Origin: Chloroflexus aurantiacus J-10-fl | GTDB lineage: Bacteria > Chloroflexota > Chloroflexia > Chloroflexales > Chloroflexaceae | Direction of reading: 5' to 3' | DNA: 64,000 bases | Assembly (NCBI RefSeq): GCF_000018865.1 | Contig: NC_010175.1 | Span: 4,402,001-4,466,000 of the forward strand | Shown here: in pieces, positions 27,868 through 36,031 of the stretch | Layout of the letters: each line of letters begins with the position of its first letter | Numbering within the stretch: the stretch's first letter is position 1 | The notes under the pieces: model-generated | Seen by the model: only the letters and a program-made list of their open reading frames with translations | Told to the model about the DNA's origin: nothing | Databases searched by the model: none | Made by a program: the position numbers and the translations under genes

Positions 27868-28797
27868 TCAAGCCTGTCCCAGGCTGGGCAATACGCTGGT
27901 GGCAAAGGATTCCAGTCGATCCAAATCATCAAGATCAAGCCATTGCACCATGATCCGTTGCACGCCGACAGCGGCAAATGCCTGAATCTGTTCGACAATC
28001 TCGTCGGCGACGCCGACCAGGATGCCGCGGGCACGCAATTGCTGGCGGTCGCGTCCGGCCAGCAGCCGCTCCACTTCGTGTTTGTCGCGCCCAAACACCG
28101 ACCCGATCATTAGTGTGCGCCGTACCGCCTCGCGTGGCCGACCGGCTGCGTCCAGCAGGTTGTCGAGTTTGGCGTTGAGTTCGGCAAAGCGGGCCGGCGG
28201 TACGAAGACGGCATTCCATTCGTCGGCGTAGCGGGCGATGAGGGGTAATGTGCGCTGCTCTCCATTGCCGCCGATCACAATCGGCGGGCCGCCCGGTCGC
28301 TGGGGGCGGGGCAATAGAATGGCTTCGCGCAACTGGTAGTACTCGCCGATCCAGGTGACCGGTGTGTCACTGCGCAGGAGGCGGGTCACGACTTCGAGAC
28401 CTTCGCGGAAGCGTTGAAAGCGCGGCGCTACTTCCAGCAGGTCAAAGCCGAACATTGTATGTTCGCGTTCCTGCCAGCCCGCACCCAGGCCGAGCTGTAA
28501 CCGTCCACCGGACAGGTCGTCGACGGCGGCGGCCATTCTGGCGGTCATGGCCGGATGGCGGAATGAGACCGGTGAGACCAACGGCCCGAATTCGATCCGT
28601 TTGGTATGCGAGGCCAGCCAGGTCAGGGAAACCCACAATTCGAGCGATTCCTTCTCTGGGGGATTGGCGTTGGTGAAGTGATCGGAGCGGTAGAGACCGG
28701 CAAACCCTAAATCTTCAGCCGCCTGCGCCAGCCGCTGCCAGCGCGACCAGGTCAGTCCATTCTGGCCTTCAATCATCAAGGCTACGTCAATTGTCAT
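27868..28797 (-). CDS. LLM-class flavin-dependent oxidoreductase
   Basis: 309 residues of the luciferase-like monooxygenase TIM-barrel family. Typical segments are GLYRSDHF, FGPLVSPVSFRHPAMTARMAAAVDDLSGGRLQLGLGAGWQEREH and PIVIGGNGEQRTLPLIARYADEWN, close to the F420- or FMN-dependent branch that annotates as TIGR03560-like. ATG 28797 follows AGGAG; the frame continues to 28929 but without family sequence. It is divergent from the GGCT-like gene with only 86 bp between the starts, so regulation may be shared. Confidence 0.88.
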   Translation of the reverse strand: MTIDVALMIEGQNGLTWSRWQRLAQAAEDLGFAGLYRSDHFTNANPPEKESLELWVSLTWLASHTKRIEFGPLVSPVSFRHPAMTARMAAAVDDLSGGRLQLGLGAGWQEREHTMFGFDLLEVAPRFQRFREGLEVVTRLLRSDTPVTWIGEYYQLREAILLPRPQRPGGPPIVIGGNGEQRTLPLIARYADEWNAVFVPPARFAELNAKLDNLLDAAGRPREAVRRTLMIGSVFGRDKHEVERLLAGRDRQQLRARGILVGVADEIVEQIQAFAAVGVQRIMVQWLDLDDLDRLESFATSVLPSLGQA

Positions 28798-28823
28798 CTT
28801 CAGTACTCCTGATCGGCGAAACC

Positions 28824-28832
28824 TGCTATAGT
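28824..28832 (+). promoter_or_regulatory. Extended -10 promoter for the GGCT-aguB-aguA unit
   Basis: TGCTATAGT lies about 50 bp before the ATG at 28884 in the short divergent gap. Confidence 0.45.
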
Positions 28833-28883
28833 ATGAACGGGCCGCGTTGCGGCGTGTGGATAGTATACCGCGAAAAATAGTTG

Positions 28884-29294
28884 ATGCGTCCATTTTTTGT
28901 CTACGGAACGTTAAAACGGGGACAATCAAACTATGCCCGGCTGTTGGCCGGCTATACGCTGCGCGAGGTACGGGCCTGGTTGCCGGCGGCGGCGATCTAC
29001 ACTGCCGGGCCGTACCCGTTTCTGGTGCAGGCTGCCGATCTGGTGCCCGCTGGTGCGATTGTGTTTGGCGAACTGATCGAGGTGCAGCCTGACCACTACC
29101 AGCGGTTGTTGCAGTTGCTCGATGGATTGGAAGATTATGTTCCCGGGCGGGCCGGTAATCTGTACGAACGGATTGTGGTGACGGTGCAGACGGCTGACGG
29201 TGCGCGGGAAGCGTGGGTGTACGTCGCCGGTCGAGCTGCGGAAGCAGCGATCCGACGTGGCGAATTGCGCTGGATTAGTAATGGTGAGTGGTGA
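28884..29294 (+). CDS. Gamma-glutamylcyclotransferase-like (AIG2/GGCT fold) protein
   Basis: 136 residues. FFVYGTLKRGQSNYARLL is the family's YGSL/YGTL substrate-binding loop, and GELIEVQPDHYQRLLQLLDGLEDY contains the acidic stretch that carries the catalytic glutamate. Members release 5-oxoproline from gamma-glutamyl amines; a link to gamma-glutamyl-polyamine turnover is plausible here because agmatine/putrescine genes follow directly. ATG 28884 is preferred over the TTG at 28881. Confidence 0.85.
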   Translation: MRPFFVYGTLKRGQSNYARLLAGYTLREVRAWLPAAAIYTAGPYPFLVQAADLVPAGAIVFGELIEVQPDHYQRLLQLLDGLEDYVPGRAGNLYERIVVTVQTADGAREAWVYVAGRAAEAAIRRGELRWISNGEW

Positions 29295-29318
29295 TACCAC
29301 ATGACCCTGGAGAAGACC

Positions 29319-30206
29319 ATGACGCAACGAATTGTCAATATCGGTCTGGTGCAGATGCGCTGTACCGCCGATCCTGACTTCAATATGGCGACGGCGGAAG
29401 CCGGGATTCGGGCTGCGGCGGCGCAGGGGGCGCAGATTGTGTGTCTGCCGGAGCTGTTTCGTTCGCTCTATTTCTGTCAGAGCGAGAATCATGTTTTCTT
29501 CGCTCTGGCCGAGCCGGTGCCCGGCCCCAGTACCGAGCGGCTCAGTAAATTGGCTGCTGAGTTGCAGGTGGTGATTGTGGCCAGTCTGTTCGAGAAACGG
29601 GCGGAAGGTCTCTACCACAATACGGCGGCGGTGATCGATGCTGATGGCCGGTATCTGGGGAAGTACCGTAAGATGCACATTCCCGATGATCCGCTCTTCT
29701 ACGAGAAGTTTTATTTCACGCCGGGTGATCTGGGGTTCAAGGTGTTCAAAACACGCTACGCCCGGATCGGGGTGCTAATCTGCTGGGATCAGTGGTACCC
29801 CGAAGCGGCCCGGCTCACGGCGCTGCGCGGAGCCGATGTGCTCTGTTATCCGACGGCAATTGGCTGGCATCCCGCCGAGAAGGCTGAGTACGGTGTAGCG
29901 CAACATCAGAGCTGGGAGATTATCCAGCGCTCACACGGGATTGCCAACGGTTGTTACGTCGTGAGCATCAATCGTACCGGTCACGAAGGTGATCCTGCCG
30001 GTGGGATCGAGTTCTGGGGGCAGAGCTTTATCTCCGATCCTTCGGGAACGGTGATCGTGCGGGCGCCGGTTGATGAGCCGGCGGTGCTGGTCGCCCCCAT
30101 CGATCTGGCAAAGATTGATGTGCAGCGTACTCACTGGCCATTTCTGCGCGACCGCCGGATTGATGCCTACGGTGAGATTACGCGCCGTTATCTTGATGAG
30201 GAGTAA
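29319..30206 (+). CDS. aguB: N-carbamoylputrescine amidase
   Basis: 295 residues of the nitrilase superfamily. The catalytic triad is visible: Glu45 in CLPELF, Lys118 in KYRKMHIPD and Cys155 in ICWDQWYPEA. The stretch HIPDDPLFYEKFYFTPGD is characteristic of the N-carbamoylputrescine branch. It releases putrescine, CO2 and ammonia. ATG 29319 follows GGAGAAG; ATG 29301 upstream would place that site inside the gene. It lies five bases before aguA, the enzyme that makes its substrate. Confidence 0.93.
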   Translation: MTQRIVNIGLVQMRCTADPDFNMATAEAGIRAAAAQGAQIVCLPELFRSLYFCQSENHVFFALAEPVPGPSTERLSKLAAELQVVIVASLFEKRAEGLYHNTAAVIDADGRYLGKYRKMHIPDDPLFYEKFYFTPGDLGFKVFKTRYARIGVLICWDQWYPEAARLTALRGADVLCYPTAIGWHPAEKAEYGVAQHQSWEIIQRSHGIANGCYVVSINRTGHEGDPAGGIEFWGQSFISDPSGTVIVRAPVDEPAVLVAPIDLAKIDVQRTHWPFLRDRRIDAYGEITRRYLDEE

Positions 30207-30211
30207 GCGTT

Positions 30212-31267
30212 ATGGCAACCCCTGCCGAACTGGGTTACCGGATGCCCGCCGAATGGGAACCGCATCAGGCTACGTGGCTTTCGTGGCCGCATAAAGAGGA
30301 GAGCTGGCCGGGTATTATTGACCGTATCTGGCCGGTGTACGCCCGTTTTGTCGCCGAACTGGCGCGTGGCGAGACGGTGCATATCAATGTGAACGATGCT
30401 GCCATGGCCGATCAGGCGCGCTTCTTCCTGGCCGAAGCAGGAGCTGTCGGCGATATTCGCTTGCACGAATTTCCAACCAACGATGCCTGGTGCCGCGATC
30501 ACGGTGCTATTTTCGTGGTGCGTGATACGCCTGCCGGGCGCGAGCTGGCCGCCACCGATTGGGAGTTTAATGCCTGGGGCGGGAAGTATCCTCCTTACGA
30601 TCTCGACAACCAGATTCCGGCGCGGATGGCCGCGTATCTGGGAGTGCCACGGTTCTGTGGCGGGATGGTGCTGGAGGGTGGTTCGATTGATGTGGATGGG
30701 AACGGCTTATTGCTGACCTCCGAGCAGTGCCTGCTCAACCCCAACCGTAATCCGCACCTGGATCGGGCGGCTATCGAGCAGCGTCTGCGCGAGATGCTCG
30801 GTGTTCACACCATTCTCTGGCTGGGTGAAGGGATTGTCGGTGATGATACCGATGGTCATATTGATGATCTGGCCCGCTTTGTTGCGCCTGGAGTGGTGGT
30901 GACCGTTGTCGAGGACGATCCACTTGACGAGAATTATCACGTGCTCCAGGACAATCTCCGCCGGCTGCAACTGATGCGGGATGCTGCCGGCAGGCCGCTC
31001 ACGGTGCTGACCATTCCGATGCCGCCGCCGGTGGTGTTTCAGGGTCAGCGCTTACCAGCCTCGTATGCCAATTTTTACATCGCCAACCACGCGGTGATCG
31101 TACCTACGTTCAATCATCCCAACGATCAGCGGGCATGTGCCGTCTTACAGCAGTGTTTTCCTGATCGGCGCGTGGTGGGGATCGAAGCGACCGATGTTAT
31201 CTGGGGCCTGGGATCGTGGCATTGTCTCAGTCAGCAGGTGCCGGCGGGATTGATCAATGTTGGATGA
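30212..31267 (+). CDS. aguA: Agmatine deiminase
   Basis: 351 residues, normal for the peptidyl-arginine-deiminase-like family. Signature segments are RMPAEWEPHQATWLSWPH, NDAWCRDHGAIF, EGGSIDVDGNG, DDTDGHIDDLARF and the catalytic Cys338 in GLGSWHCLSQQ. It converts agmatine to N-carbamoylputrescine. With aguB it forms the two-step route to putrescine. The last 37 codons are duplicated in tandem downstream, but the gene itself is intact. Confidence 0.95.
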   Translation: MATPAELGYRMPAEWEPHQATWLSWPHKEESWPGIIDRIWPVYARFVAELARGETVHINVNDAAMADQARFFLAEAGAVGDIRLHEFPTNDAWCRDHGAIFVVRDTPAGRELAATDWEFNAWGGKYPPYDLDNQIPARMAAYLGVPRFCGGMVLEGGSIDVDGNGLLLTSEQCLLNPNRNPHLDRAAIEQRLREMLGVHTILWLGEGIVGDDTDGHIDDLARFVAPGVVVTVVEDDPLDENYHVLQDNLRRLQLMRDAAGRPLTVLTIPMPPPVVFQGQRLPASYANFYIANHAVIVPTFNHPNDQRACAVLQQCFPDRRVVGIEATDVIWGLGSWHCLSQQVPAGLINVG

Positions 31268-31276
31268 TAAGCATCA

Positions 31277-31304
31277 GTAGGGGCGACGCATGCGTCGCCC
31301 CTAC
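31277..31304. repeat. GTAGGGGCG palindromic repeat (28 bp, perfect)
   Basis: Arms GTAGGGGCGACGCA and complement with no loop. It lies 9 bp after the aguA stop. A copy with one mismatch is at 31471-31498 in the duplicated unit, overlapping the lipoprotein stop codon. Either could terminate transcription in both directions. Confidence 0.8.
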
Positions 31305-31350
31305 CGACCCTGCTCTAAAATCTCGCGGATGCGGTTGTGCGGTTCGATGT

Positions 31351-31461
31351 TTTCCTGATCGGCGCGTGGTAGGGATCGAAGCGACCGATGTCATCTGGGG
31401 CCTGGGATCGTGGCATTGTCTCAGCCAGCAGGTGCCGGCGGGATTGATCAATGTTGGATGA
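31351..31461 (+). pseudogene. Duplicated 3' fragment of aguA
   Basis: The sequence repeats the last 37 codons of aguA (FPDRRVVGIEATDVIWGLGSWHC and onward) without the rest of the gene. It is a by-product of the 194-bp tandem duplication and not expressed as an enzyme. Confidence 0.85.
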
Positions 31462-31494
31462 TAAGCATCAGTAGGGGCGACGCATGTGTCGCCC

Positions 31495-31920
31495 CTACCG
31501 GCCCTGCTCTAAAACCTCGCGGATGCGGTTGTGCGGTTCGATGTGCAAGACACCGGCTGAACGGGCCACCGGCACCAGTTCAGCCGGTTCGAGGACACAC
31601 AGGAACGGATTATCGCCTCCCAGCGCACGATGATCGGCAGCACTGAGACAGAACAGATCGAATGTCCCCATGATGTAGCGCGGCAATTCAAAAATGTCAT
31701 CGCTACCGGGTGCCAGCTCAATCCAGCGATCCATCGTTGGAATGCTGACGACCATTGCCTCATCAGCGATATTCCGCACTTTCAGCACCGGTTCATGTTC
31801 CGGCGGCAGGGTCAGGCTCACCGGTGAGCAGCCTTGACCGGTAACCGTGAGGTCAACCGTCGGTGTTGGGGCTGCGCAGGCACTGCATAGCAACACGAAA
31901 AGGATCAGCCATCTGCTCAT
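31495..31920 (-). CDS. Small exported lipoprotein, function unknown
   Basis: 141 residues. The N-terminus MSRWLILFVLLCSACAAPTPTVDLTVTG is a lipoprotein signal peptide with the lipobox LCSAC. The mature part looks like a small beta domain and keeps three further cysteines (GCSPV, LFCLS, FLCVL). A cupredoxin-like fold is conceivable, but no complete copper site is recognised. ATG 31920 is preferred; GTG 31926 is possible. It follows the DUF1501 gene closely (16 bp) and is probably co-transcribed. Its 3' end was copied in the tandem duplication. Confidence 0.7.
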   Translation of the reverse strand: MSRWLILFVLLCSACAAPTPTVDLTVTGQGCSPVSLTLPPEHEPVLKVRNIADEAMVVSIPTMDRWIELAPGSDDIFELPRYIMGTFDLFCLSAADHRALGGDNPFLCVLEPAELVPVARSAGVLHIEPHNRIREVLEQGR

Positions 31921-31936
31921 AGTCACAATTGACCGG

Positions 31937-33304
31937 CTAGCGACACTGGTGAATCACCGGTACGAAGACCTGATACCCGGTGTCGGTCGGCGTAGCGTTG
32001 GCCGACAGATCGGGTGGCAGATCGGGGCCGCGCACAATTCCCAGTGGATTATATGCCGACAGGCCGGGGAAGATGGTACCGAGCTTCGGGTTACCGAGCC
32101 GACGCACCAGAATCTCGCTCAGCACCTGACGATAATCGGTCGTGATTTGCAGGTCTTGCCGTTTATCGAGCTGATCGGGATGCAATCCCGGCCAGGTACC
32201 GTAGATGCGACGGCCATTCACGTTACCGCCCAATACCATCATCACATTGCCGTGACCGTGATCGGTACCATTCGACTGATTGCGTCCCAGGCGACGGCCA
32301 AACTCGCTGAGCACGACAATGGTTAACCGGCTGTGATAGGCAGCGAGGTCGTTGTAGAAGGCATGGAGACCCTGTGAAAGAATGCCTAACCGGTCGGGGA
32401 GATAGCCGGTTCCGTCACTGTTGGCCTGCGCTTCGTGCGTATCCCAGCCACCGAAGTCAATCGTTGCGACTTGCAGCCCAAGATCAGCTTTGATCAATTG
32501 CGCCACCGTCTTCAAGGCATCGCCAAACGATCCCGAAGGATATGTGGTACCAGTGGCCGGGGTATAGCTGCCCAGGCTCCGCATCACATCAATCACCTGC
32601 GTAACCCGGCGGCCAGCCGGTGCCAGTGGGTTAATCGAACTCCGGTTGTAGATTTCGCGGAGCGTGCTGAGAAAGGGGTAGTTCTCTTGGGAGCGGTTGT
32701 AGCGCCAGCCGGTGCTGATATTGAAGCTACTGGGTGAGGTGACGGCAACCGCGCCTGCATAGTTCAACAGCGAAGCAGGTGGTGCGCTATTGGCAGCGAT
32801 TGCCGGCAACAGCGTGCTGACCCCACCCTGGCTTTGTAAATGACGGGTGAGCCAGCCGCTGCTGGTTGTTTTGTTCCCCGGCGTCCCGCGTTCGATATAG
32901 TCCATGGCGTCAAAATGGCTGCGCGTATCATCATCGAGGCCACAGGCGTGGATGAACGCAAGGTGACCACTGTTGTACAGATCGCGCAGATGGGGCATTC
33001 TGCTGTTTAGCCCAAAGCTGGACGTATTGAATGACGGGTTGTTCTGATCAATACGCAACGGCGCATTCGCTCCGCTCAAAGGTAATGCCAGCGTTCCGCG
33101 GGCGTTCCGATAATGCGGATCATCGTATGGACTGAGCAGACTCAGCCCATCGCAGCCACCGCGCAGAAAAATCTGCACGAAAATCTCATTCGTTGCCTGG
33201 GGTTGGGCCGGCTCGGCGAAGGCCAGTTGGCCGACGCGAGCCGCAGCCATCGCTGCAATTGCAGCGCTACATCCCATCAGAAATTCGCGACGAGTCCATT
33301 GCAT
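31937..33304 (-). CDS. DUF1501 family Tat-exported protein
   Basis: 455 residues. WTRREFLMGCSAAIAAMAAARVG is a twin-arginine signal. The body is a DUF1501 sulfatase/phosphatase-like domain (QIFLRGGCDGLSLLSPYDDPHY, HACGLDDDTRSHFDAMDYIERG, TIVVLSEFGRRLGRNQSNGTDHGHGNVMMVLGG). The last segment has the metal-binding-like Asp-His-Gly-His pattern of alkaline-phosphatase-superfamily proteins. It acts outside the cytoplasm. It follows the DUF1800 gene by 29 bp; the two families are regular operon partners in many phyla, but their joint role is not established. Confidence 0.92.
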   Translation of the reverse strand: MQWTRREFLMGCSAAIAAMAAARVGQLAFAEPAQPQATNEIFVQIFLRGGCDGLSLLSPYDDPHYRNARGTLALPLSGANAPLRIDQNNPSFNTSSFGLNSRMPHLRDLYNSGHLAFIHACGLDDDTRSHFDAMDYIERGTPGNKTTSSGWLTRHLQSQGGVSTLLPAIAANSAPPASLLNYAGAVAVTSPSSFNISTGWRYNRSQENYPFLSTLREIYNRSSINPLAPAGRRVTQVIDVMRSLGSYTPATGTTYPSGSFGDALKTVAQLIKADLGLQVATIDFGGWDTHEAQANSDGTGYLPDRLGILSQGLHAFYNDLAAYHSRLTIVVLSEFGRRLGRNQSNGTDHGHGNVMMVLGGNVNGRRIYGTWPGLHPDQLDKRQDLQITTDYRQVLSEILVRRLGNPKLGTIFPGLSAYNPLGIVRGPDLPPDLSANATPTDTGYQVFVPVIHQCR

Positions 33305-33333
33305 TGGTGTATTCTCCTCTGGTGTGGCGCTGA

Positions 33334-35133
33334 TTATCGCAGCCAGAATTCAGGACTGGTAGCCAGTAACTGTACCATGGCAACTATCCGGTCATTAACG
33401 GCGTCCGCTGATCCCCAATCTGGAGCACCGCGCAGCGGCTGAGGTGGCTGGTTCGGATCGCCACCTTGTGCCAGAAAGTTAATGAGCAGGGTACGGAGAT
33501 CTCCGGTGGGAATGTAGGTCAGCATGCGCTGGAGCCAAAAGTCAACGATCCCTGCACATGAGAGGCCAGGCGGCGTTTGACCAACAATATCAATTGTTAC
33601 ATTACCACCCCAGGATTGAGCCATGGTGTAAAAGATGTTCCATGTTCTAAGCAAGGCGTTCGTATTCGCCCAGTAATCGGCTCGGTCAGGATGGCCGGTA
33701 GGCGTGTCCCAGCCGAAGAGGCGATGACCGGTCTGATCCGCGCTCCAGAACAAACTTGACCAATAACCACCCTGCGTTGCATCGCCGTTCACGGCTGGAA
33801 CGTCGTTGGGCAAGGCAGCGTTGGTGGCGCGCAAAAATGCCCACATTGCCTCAAGGGGGCGACATATCTTGGCACCAAAGGCACTTTTTGCCTCTGGGGA
33901 AAGCAGAATAGCTTCAACGACGCGCCGAATCTGATCGGGCGAATCACGATGCTGCATCCAGACGCTCCACGCCGTGTTGATGAGTGACTCCGGTGGATTG
34001 TCGGCTACCAGCCGTCGGCACAGTTTAGTGCAGAGATGGCGGGCTGTACCCGGGTGACGGGCTGCGAGGCGTAGAGCTTCCATACCGTCACGTTCTGCAC
34101 CGTTGTTGAAGGGAAAGTTGGGGGCAGGTTCGATGCCGGGCAGGGGGGCTGGTGCCAGCACAGTCTTGGGATAGTTATCGTGCCAGGACTCCATGAGGTA
34201 GAAAGCACCGGTATTAGGTCGCCCATCACGGCCATTGGCAATTGTCCAGCCGGTCAGGCAGCGTGAGGCATCGTAGACATCGTAGTCAATATAAGCAGAT
34301 GCATAGCGCTCGCTGCCGTACTCTACAACCGGAATATTGCCGCGTTGACTGTAGAACTTAAGGTAGTTGTCGCTTCCCAGTGTATGCAACTCGAAGAGTT
34401 CACGGGCAAAATTCTCGTTGCCGCCTTCGCCGCCGCCGGCTTTATTACTCACGTTGTTGAGGTAGTACATCATGGCAACGCTTTTGGTGACCTCAACCAG
34501 CATGGTGTAAAAATTACCCAGGGCATGCGTGCGAATAATGCGGTCGTAGTCGGGCCAGGTTGCAGCGATCCGCTGATCGGCAGTAGCCCGCACATTGAAA
34601 TGGTTGTGCCAGAAATCAACCATCACCTCGAAGAGCTGACGGCGACTGTACACAGCCCGCAGCCACGTCGCCACTCGTACCTCTTCGTAAGGCCGGATGC
34701 GCTCCGCCCAGGGCAGATCAGGCACTACCCGCTGTTGCCAGAGGGTTTCTCGCGAGGCTGATAACCAGCTTAGTGGCCGAACTTCATTGATGGTACTGCT
34801 GTTGTGGGTGTAGCGAATCTTGAGCTGGGCGGACAGAATGCGATTAGCGCAAGGGGTGTTGTCAATTGCAGTGTAGTTCAGTTGCTGCCGAACCCAATTG
34901 TTGAACCGTTCTTCATCACTCGCGCCAGGAGTGGCATCGTACATCGCCATCAATTCAGGGCTGGGGCCGAAAGCCAGCCGACGCATCGCAATCGTGCGTA
35001 GCGAAGCCGGCTGAGTGTACGAACAGGCGGCAACCGGTGCAGGTGAGGTGCCTACGGCTGCCAGTCCGGCAGCGGCTAGCCCGGCAATCAGGGCAACACC
35101 GCCTTCGAGCACGTCACGTCGAGTTAGTTCCAT
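33334..35133 (-). CDS. DUF1800 family Tat-exported protein
   Basis: 599 residues. ELTRRDVLEGGVALIAGLAAAGLA is a twin-arginine signal peptide. The mature protein matches DUF1800: AMRRLAFGPSPELM, ERIRPYEEVRVATWLRAVYSRRQLFEVMVDFWHNHFNV, NFARELFELHTLG and RHLCTKLCRRLVADNPP. It is the first gene of a three-gene exported unit with DUF1501 and the lipoprotein. Function is unknown. Confidence 0.92.
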   Translation of the reverse strand: MELTRRDVLEGGVALIAGLAAAGLAAVGTSPAPVAACSYTQPASLRTIAMRRLAFGPSPELMAMYDATPGASDEERFNNWVRQQLNYTAIDNTPCANRILSAQLKIRYTHNSSTINEVRPLSWLSASRETLWQQRVVPDLPWAERIRPYEEVRVATWLRAVYSRRQLFEVMVDFWHNHFNVRATADQRIAATWPDYDRIIRTHALGNFYTMLVEVTKSVAMMYYLNNVSNKAGGGEGGNENFARELFELHTLGSDNYLKFYSQRGNIPVVEYGSERYASAYIDYDVYDASRCLTGWTIANGRDGRPNTGAFYLMESWHDNYPKTVLAPAPLPGIEPAPNFPFNNGAERDGMEALRLAARHPGTARHLCTKLCRRLVADNPPESLINTAWSVWMQHRDSPDQIRRVVEAILLSPEAKSAFGAKICRPLEAMWAFLRATNAALPNDVPAVNGDATQGGYWSSLFWSADQTGHRLFGWDTPTGHPDRADYWANTNALLRTWNIFYTMAQSWGGNVTIDIVGQTPPGLSCAGIVDFWLQRMLTYIPTGDLRTLLINFLAQGGDPNQPPQPLRGAPDWGSADAVNDRIVAMVQLLATSPEFWLR

Positions 35134-35293
35134 ATGCTTTTGATCTGATATGTTGTTGCTTCCGATCTACCTGAGAAAATTGTAATCTTTACCAAAAAAC
35201 TACTACCATCACCAGAAGGTACTATCTTTAGCCGGCAACAGGTACGTTGTTTCAGTAGGACGCTGGCCCGGATAGAGAGATGTTGCTGGAGGT

Positions 35294-35930
35294 GCGGTGC
35301 GCGCCGGAGGCGCGCGCTCCCAGTGCTTTGCCCAGGGGCGGCGGGAGGTACGCGCCGGATGTGTGCGCGCCCAGGGTACCGTGGTGCAGGATCAGACCGA
35401 CGGTATGACCTGTGTCCCTTTTGCCACATCAGCGGTGCGCGCCGGAGGCGCGCGCTCCCAGTGCTTTGCCCAGGGGCGGCGGGAGGTACGCGCCGGATGT
35501 GTGCGCGCCCAGGGTACCGTGGTGCAGGATCAGACCGACGGTATGACCTGTGTCCCTTTTGCCACATCAGCGGTGCGCGCCAGAGGCGCGCGCTCCCAGT
35601 GCTTTGCCCAGGGGCGGCGGGAGGTGCGCGCCGGATGTGCGCACTCCCAGGGTAGCGTGGGACAGGTTCAGCCCGACGGTATGACCTGTGTCCCTTTTGC
35701 CACATCAGCGGTGCGCGCCAGAGGCGCGCGCTCCCAGTGCTTTGCCCAGGGGCGGCGGGAGGTGTGCGCCGGATATGTGCGTTCCCTGGGTACCGTGGTG
35801 CAGGATCAGACCGACGGTATGACCTGTGTCCCTTTTGCCACATTAGCGGTGCGCGCCAGAGGCGCGCGCTCCCAGTGCTTTGCCCAGGGGCGGCGGGAGG
35901 TGCGCGCCGGATGTGTGCGCTCCCAGGGAA
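35294..35930. repeat. Five 138-bp tandem repeats
   Basis: Unit starts are at 35294, 35432, 35570, 35708 and 35846, a strict 138-bp period; the fifth is cut short at about 35930. Each begins with GCGCGCC-GGA/AGA-GGCGCGC, a palindrome, and contains GACCTGTGTCCCTTTTGCCA. Because 138 is a multiple of three, long frames stay open on both strands; both are low-complexity, Arg/Gly-rich and lack a recognisable domain. The rest of 35134-36031 holds no gene. Confidence 0.93.
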
Positions 35931-35996
35931 GACGGCATTGCGGGTGTAGAGATCACAACGCCATCACGCGATTCTGAACGCCGGGCCGTGACAATC

Positions 35997-36005
35997 TGGT
36001 ATACT
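35997..36005 (+). promoter_or_regulatory. Extended -10 promoter of the reductase-like gene
   Basis: TGGTATACT lies about 27 bp ahead of the ATG at 36032, directly after the repeat array. Confidence 0.55.
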
Positions 36006-36031
36006 GACGCCAATAGCGCGAGGAGGCGGTT

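Larger units (their letters stand above)
31157..31544. repeat. 194-bp tandem duplication across two convergent gene ends
   Basis: Unit 1 (31157-31350) holds the last 37 codons of aguA, a palindromic repeat and the 3' end of the lipoprotein gene. Unit 2 (31351-31544) repeats it with about six differences, all transitions. The functional aguA end is in unit 1, the functional lipoprotein end in unit 2. Confidence 0.92.

Noticed and set aside
31216-31461. 81-residue frame downstream of aguA
   Set aside because: It crosses the tandem duplication and ends in the copied aguA tail.
35294-35930. CRISPR array
   Set aside because: Units of 138 bp repeat in full with no unique spacers, and no cas genes are present.
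35124-35977. Long frames on both strands across the 138-bp repeats
   Set aside because: They stay open only because the repeat length is a multiple of three. Composition is low-complexity and both strands cannot both be coding.
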